Assembly (NCBI GenBank): GCA_947650365.1
Contig: OX393553.1
Span: 37,353,526-37,417,525 of the forward strand
Reading direction: 5' to 3'
Length of the DNA: 64,000 nucleotides
Source of the DNA: Chamaelirium japonicum
Taxonomy: Eukaryota; Streptophyta; Magnoliopsida; Liliales; Melanthiaceae
Below are positions 46,976 through 54,900 of the stretch, one piece after another. The notes under the pieces are model-generated. The model was given only the letters and a program-made list of their open reading frames with translations. It was not told the DNA's origin and did no database searches. A program made the position numbers and the translations under genes. Positions within the stretch are counted from its first letter, which is position 1. Every line of letters begins with the position of its first letter.

Positions 46976-47648
46976 GGAGGGATACTCTTACTCATGAGCA
47001 CTTACTCATGAGATCTTACTAATGATCCCAGGCATCCATTGCGATCTTGATGGCTGGGATCAATTCTCTCCCTCTCTCTCAATCTGTAACACCAGACCCC
47101 CCATCCCGACCCCTGACTCTAACCCCATCCCCTCCGGCTCTGGCAGCCCCCCGACCCCCCCTCCGGCAGCTGCGACCCCGACCCTTCCCCTCCGGCAGCC
47201 CGATTCCCTCCGGTAGCCCCGCGACCTCCCCTCCGGCAGCCGCGACCCCGACCCCTTCCCCTTCGGCTCTGGCAGCCCTCCGACCCCGACCTCGCAGCCC
47301 CCCGCAGCTCCGCGCCCGCCGCCCCGCGCCAGCTCGCCGGCCCGCTCCCGCGCCTGCTTCGGCCCCGCCGCCCCTCGCCGACCCGCGCCTGCTCCGACCC
47401 CGACCCCGCAGCCTCCCGCAGCTCCGCGCCCGCTGCCCCTCGCCGGCCCCTCTCCGGCCCGCCGCTTCGCGCCCCGCGCCGGAGCCGGTGGGGAAGGTCG
47501 GGGTCGGGGGGTGGTCGCTGTTCAGTGTTCACATTTGAGAGAGAGAGATAGAGGGATGGATGATCCAGGCCCTCCATCATGATCGGAACGGACGACCCGG
47601 ATCATTCGTAAGTGGCACTTGTAAGAGGCCATAAGTAAGAGTATCCCT

Positions 47649-47744
<96 letters not shown>

Positions 47745-50700
47745 GGTTACAAAAGGAGGTAGACCTTCGGTATCACCTTGTGGGAAGCCCACCAAAGCAG
47801 AATTATTGGCAGCAATGGGGGTAGGGAAATACAAAAATTAGTTCATGCCACGATCTGTATGGAAGGGGAGTTTTGTGACCCATTGACACAAACAAGCTAT
47901 GTCAAATTTGTTGAATATTTTGATTATTTCTTGGCCTATTTTGGTCAAATAGAGCTTGTAGACAGTTCATGGGAGTGTCTTAACATGTTTCTTTGAGGAT
48001 AGGTCCTACTTAATCAGTGTCATTGTTCACACTGTTTTTATATAATATATTACATAAATAGTACTTGAGGTACAAACGCGAATAAAATAAAAATAGGATA
48101 TATTCACAGGTGCCTCCATTGCTTGTTTGGTTATTGCCACTTTTATTAGGGAATCTTGTGTCTTATATATCATCTTGCAAAAGTTAATTAGGTATATTAA
48201 TTATTAGCATAAATTGGTTGGGTAACACCATTTTCTTTCCTTCCATCAAATTGGTATTATAGCATAAAAGTGCCAATTAGGCCAGGCACCCCCCTGTCAT
48301 GATAAAAAATCCTTATACATCATATAATTTCAATTGATAGTTTAGACATCCTCGGAAGCTTCCTCCATAATTCAAGTTTAGCATTGGATGCTATTGTTAT
48401 CTCATATGTTAACTGCAATTTGTCAGTTCATTCAATGTTTACAGAAAATAAGTATTGATACTAATATATAATCTTTCAATTTGTATTGATACTAGATACA
48501 TATTTATCAGGATTATAAGGAATTTTATCAGACAAAAATACTTAATTCAGTAACCTACCTAGGCTTAGGCGTCTACTACATTGTAACAAGGTGCTTGTTT
48601 CAACTGCATTTCTCAGGGAGGTTACATTCTTTCATTTATTTGTTCCATACTGTTTACATAGATAATGTTATTAACATTATGATAAATTCCTGATTTCAAA
48701 TAAAGCTCAGATAGAAGTGACTATTTCCTTATCCTTATATTTTAAAATAGTACTAAGAATCTTTTTTTTTTTTTAAATGAGTACTAAGAATCTGAAGTAA
48801 TAAAAAATTGAATTAGTTCTAGCCTTTCAGGAAAGTTTGGGTACGACGGGTCAAATGTTTAACTTCTTCAACTAATGGATCTGTGGTCTCTTGTATAGTG
48901 TGGTATATATTTGAGAAACAAATTAATTATATGTTAAGTTCATAGTCAATTTCTATCTTCATACATTTCAGATAACTAGGAAGCAGCACTGCCTGGTTAA
49001 GAATTTAACGTATTCTGGCGATTGCATCCAATCCAAGTCTTTTAACCGTGTGCTTGGTGACATCAAAGGCTTTCATGTGTATCCATATGAAGCATTTGAG
49101 GAAGAAGAAAAGAGTAGGTTGCATGAGCATTGGTTAGTATTCCTTTAACATTTAGAAGTCCAGTTCATTTTGTGAGGAAAATCTTGGACTTCTATAAATT
49201 TAGTACTGCACGTGCAGGTTACAGATAGTTAACAAGGATCTGCCGGCAGCTTTTAGGAACCTCAAAGACAAGAAATTGCAGAGAGTGGAATGGAGCATAT
49301 CGTTGGAGCAAGGACTTGCCAAAAGGAAGAAATCAATAATGGATCAGGTTAGCTAGGCCCTCCTTCTAATGTCAATATTATCTGTGCGAAGTCCTCAATA
49401 TAACTCAGTTTTTTCTGGGATGCATAGCTTCTCACTGCAATATCTTCGTATTATGCTATGTCTTATGAAAATGTAATTTGGTGAATCTGTGTTACAGTAA
49501 CCACATATTTTTGTCAATACTGCCATTTTGGTTATCTTTTAAGTTTGGTATTACTGACTCCTCCAAGCGGGGTGTGCTCACCACCTTCAAATAAGAAACC
49601 ACTCACCTTCTACAAATATTACAATTGTATAATTTCATGATAAAATATACTCAAAACACTCCAACCAGATAGTCAAATTATAAGATTAGGGAATATGTTC
49701 TGTATAATATAATCGTAAAGAGTGCATAAGGTTAATTGAACTAATTGGCAATTTGAGAATGAAACATTTTATACAATGCCTCATGTGATCTTATTAGCAA
49801 ACCAGGAGCAAAAAGCTATTTATTGGCAGTGTCTTTACAATGAAGGTTTTATTCTAAGTTTCTAACTATTTCGAGGGATGGAGGAATCTCATAGAACTTT
49901 TCTATGAATTTTGTTTTCTGAACTTAAAATAAAGGGCAAATTACATAAACCTCCCCTGAACTATGGGGGTAGTTTCACATTGGTCCCTAAACGTTTTTTT
50001 TTGAACAAATAAACCCCCAAACTATGCAACTTTAACAAGTTGACCCTCCGTTAATTGTTTACCGTCAGATTTGACGAAAATAGCTGACGTGACCATTATA
50101 TATTTATTTTCTTCCGGTTTTATCCTGCTCTCTCTCTCTCTTAGGCAATGTTGTCAGAACCGGACTGGAAGACGAACCGGTTTGTGTACCGGTCCGGTTC
50201 GGCCGGCCGGTCCGGTCCGGTTCACCGGCCCAACAAACACAGTCAAACCTAGAGAAAGATAGAGAGAGAGCATTTGTGCACAAAAAAAAACCGGTTCGGT
50301 CCGGTTTATACCTAAAACCGCCCGGTCTGGTCCGGTTTATACCTAAAACCGTCCGGCCCGACGGTTCAATACCGGTTCGTTTTCCAACACCGGTTCACGC
50401 CCGGCCCGGACCGGTTTTCCTACCGGTTCGCCGGTTCTCGGTCCGGACCGGCCGGTCCGGTCCGGTTCTGACAACATTGCTCTTAGGAGGCTTGACCACC
50501 ACCAACTTCTTCCCGACCTCCTGAAGCCACCTCAGTCTCGCCGATCACTGACGGCGTTCTGGCGAAGCCCTCGGCAAAAACCCCGGGCTGGCTGCGGCCT
50601 GCGCGCACGCCGGAGATGCCGATAAGGCAGGCCGTCGGCTGTGCCAAACCGAGAGGAAGGAGGGTGGGTGATCGTGGCGACTGGAGTTGCAAAACCTCCG

Positions 50701-51862
50701 TCCTATTCGCTCGCACCACCTCAGACCCCCTGCTTCCTGGGCCCCGTGCCGGTCACGGCCTACGCGTGCACCGAGGCACCGATAAGGCAAGCTAGCGGCT
50801 GTACCAGGCTGAGAGAACGAAGGGTGGGGGGTGGTGGCGGCCGGAGTTGCTGAGCAACCTCTCTCCCCCTTTTCTAGTCTGTTTTGAAGAAAGGATGTGG
50901 GTATTTTAGTCATTTGATACATTCCGTCTATGGATGACAACGATTTCAAATTGTTCCATAGTTTGGGGGCTTATTTATTCAAAAAATATTTGAGGGACCA
51001 ATATGAAACTACCCCCATAGTTCAGGGGAGGTTTATATAATTTGCCCTAAAATAAAATCTTGGTATAGAAATAGTTTGCTTGTATAACCCAACATGCTGC
51101 CAAGTTACCACCAAAAGTTGTTCCCCCACTTATCTCATTAAAAAAGTGCAACTACTCTAAACTTAAGTAAAAGTGGTACCTTTAGTTATGCCCAAAGAAT
51201 GAAGAACTGTAAATGGATGGTCAGTTATGTGAGATTGCACTAGCTAACAACAAAACATTGATACACCGATACTTCGAAACAGATGTTGTACCCATATCGG
51301 ATACTTCTCGATACTCCGATACGGCCCAATACGGCGAGATATGTATCCAATACGGTTAGGAAGTATCGGAGTTAAAAAAAAAGATCCTTTACATCGGGGA
51401 TACGGGGCCGATACGCCGGGGATACAGGATCGATACGTCAGGATCGGTGTCGATACGCCGGGGATACGGGACCGATGCGTCGGGGATACGGGACCGATAC
51501 GCCGGGATACATATGGATGGTAATATAGTCCAAAATCCAAAAATCTGACCCGAAACTCGACCGGAACTTTGGATTTGAGTAAATTCTATACGTGAACATT
51601 TGCTTAATGCCATCATTTATATGTTTTGTTTTTTGGATGATGCATGTGACACTTTGTATTTTGTAATGGATGATGAATGTTAACATTTTGTCATGACCGA
51701 TGAATATGACACTTGCGTAATGTTGTTAGCATTATTTTTTGCAATGGATGAATGTGACACTTGCTTTGATTTTTTGGTTGTATTGGATGTAAATCATGTA
51801 ATGAATGATGAGCATGGTCATATTTAATTTTCAAACTATTCACTATTTATATTCTAGTACAA

Positions 51863-51935
<73 letters not shown>

Positions 51936-54900
51936 CAAACATATCCCTGTCGTACCGCGTATCCTAGTTTTTTAAAATTCCACGTATCGTCGTATCCATA
52001 TCCCCGTATCCGTATCGGTGCTTCCTAGCAACAAAATAAGAATATATACTTCGAGGGTCAAGCTTAATAAGGTGAGATATCCCTCTCTCCAGGCTGATTT
52101 CTGAATTTTATTTGAATAAAAGTTGATTTAAAATGGATGAAGGTCTCATTCTTGTATAGTGTATAAACCAAACTATAATACTCCTTGGACCCATTTAGGA
52201 CTTGAAAACTAAAAACATGGAACATTAAATAATTAAGAAAAGTACTAAATACTTACGTAATGATTTTTTTTTGTATTCTTGCATTATTTTGTAATAAAAT
52301 AGAAGTTTTCCCAAAATGACAATTTTAAAAAATAGACACCAGCCAAAAGATAATTTTAAAAGTCGCACTTTGATACCCGGATGGTCTGACAGCACTGAAA
52401 AGGACCCACCATGTCGATGTCATATTTTTCTCCCAATCTTCGGTGAACCCAATATCATGATTGCCGGGTTCATATCAGTGAACCCTGCTGATGCGAGAGT
52501 ATCTTGATCGTCCACGAGTTTTGGCGTACCAGTGGACTACCTATGCCATCCGCACGGACATCGGAGCGCTCATGGATAATCACTAGATTTATTAAGCAAA
52601 ATCAATCGATTTTTGGAATTAATAACACTAAAATCGGACCTCGCAACCATGATCATCGAAACCCCCATCCTTGGGAGCTTGACTACAATACATGGGGTCC
52701 GGGGCCCAAATTCGAGCACAAAGCATAATACAAAGGTTGCTTTTAAGCTCATATCTGGGATCGATGAGGGCATGCTTGAGAGCCTAGAAGTTAGTAATGA
52801 GTAGGTCAGCTCTGTGAATATCGTCCTTTCCTTCTTACATCCAAATGTTAGTATACCTGTGTTTGATGATGGGACTTGAGAATCATAGGCGTGATGATGA
52901 GGAAATTAAATCTAACCCCTTGCCACTATCCATTACTCGACTTCGGGGCATGGCCGTCGACCTAGGCCTACTTCGAGTCTTGTTTCTAGGGGCCCTCTCC
53001 CCCCCCCCTTTTCTCGGGTAAAAGCTTTCGTTTGTAGGTTTTAAGGAATTGGATCTCTTCGAAGAAACTATTGAGCAGGAGGGTGATGGGTATTTACCCC
53101 TTTGTAGTTGTGCTTGTGAGACCAACGATGGTTGTCATGCCATATTTGGTTGCCCTATTGCGGCGGAAATGTGGAGAGCGTGGTACAGACTAGTCAACAT
53201 TGACTTTACAATTTCTAATGTTGATGATGTGTGCATTGTGCTTGCTGGAGGATAGGGGCAGAAAGAACATGATATGAGGAGGTGCGCCCAATTAGTCATC
53301 ATTGTGTGGACCATCTGGCGGGTGCGAAACTACAAGTTATTCGAGGGGGTCAGAGAGAAGCTGGAAGCTGTAGCTAGGCGATTAGTTGTGGAGATGGAGG
53401 CCTTTCTTAGAGGCAAATATATCTAGCAACCACGGGGTGCGGGGGATCAATGGGGGTTGGATTCCTGTGTTAGTGATGTGGGAAAGACCGGAAGATGGGG
53501 AGATCAAAATTAACTTCGATGGCGGGGTGGACCCCAACAATGGAAAAGGTGGAGCATGGCTTATCATTCGTGATAAGCATGGTGTGGTCATGGCTACTTG
53601 GAGCTTTTCGCTTTTTTTTTTCCTGGTCACTAAAGCAGAAATCTGGGGTTTGTGGGTAGGTGTGAAGAAAGCCAAACAATTGTTATGGTGAAAATTTGGA
53701 TCGAAGGTGACTCCTTCACGTTGGTGCGGGATGCTAATCAAGGCTCGAGGGGCGATCCCCTTTTGACCGATATTTTAGTTATGCTCCAGTCTTTCACCAA
53801 TGCACACGTGGCACACATCTATCGTGAAGACAATCAGGCAATTGATTGGCTAGCCTCATCGGGCAAGATTGTTGTGCCCGCGGTTCTCTACAGAGAGGCG
53901 GCCCCTGAGGGATCTCCTCTCTATCTTAGCCCGGGACCTTACTCGGCGCACTGTTCTCCGCTTGGTTGCCAGCTAGTTTTCTTTTTCTTCTTTTTGTTTC
54001 TTGTGGCTTGTAGTGGAGTTAGCTTGTTTTCGGAATTTTTTTTTCTATGGTATCACTGTTCTGGGTGATGCTAGGTTTTCGGGTAGACTAGGTCCTTCCT
54101 TTTTAAAGGATTTTTAGGATTTCTTTTGAATTAGTTTTTTTTTTTTTACGTTTCTTGCTTTTTCTTCCCCACTTGCAGTGTCATTTACCTCCTTTTGTGG
54201 TGCTTGATCGCTGAGGGCTAATACTTGATTAGTGTATCTTCAGTCTTCTCAGACACTTGAGAAGTTAGCAGAGTCCTGTGGTTGTTTCTATTGTAGCTCT
54301 CATGGGTACAACTTTGAGGCTTACGATGGATTGTTCTTGTTGGTGTTAGTGTGATCCCGCACTTTTGATGTTTTAATGGATTTTGAAATATGAAGCTATA
54401 TATCCATAGATAAGATTCTTTTGTTATAACACGACATGCACTGACATCTCTTATTTCCACTGAAGGATCTGTTGAAGTTGGTGTTCTTGTGATTGGTTCT
54501 CCATATTGGAGGAAAATCATTGGGGAGACAACCCTGAGGTTTTTTTTTTGTGTGTTGGTGATAAGTAGTATAGTGGTGCCTTGTGTACATATGTGTATAA
54601 GGTGTACATTTATTCTTTTATTTTGCATCATGTGATTAGTATACCAACATATACACCCATTAAATGTGTAGTTAAGGCTCATTTTGGTGCGAATCTTGCA
54701 TCTGTATACGTTTGGCTTCATGATCTAATGCGATGTGGGCTCAAATTTTCAGTATTTCCTTCTTATCAAGCTGCACACCCCATGAAATTCTAATCTTCTT
54801 ATGTTCCTTATCTTATATACCTGAAAACCTCATTGTTCTTTTCATCCTATGGGTTGGTCATTCATCGTACACAATATATGCTTCCAACATTTTTGCATAT

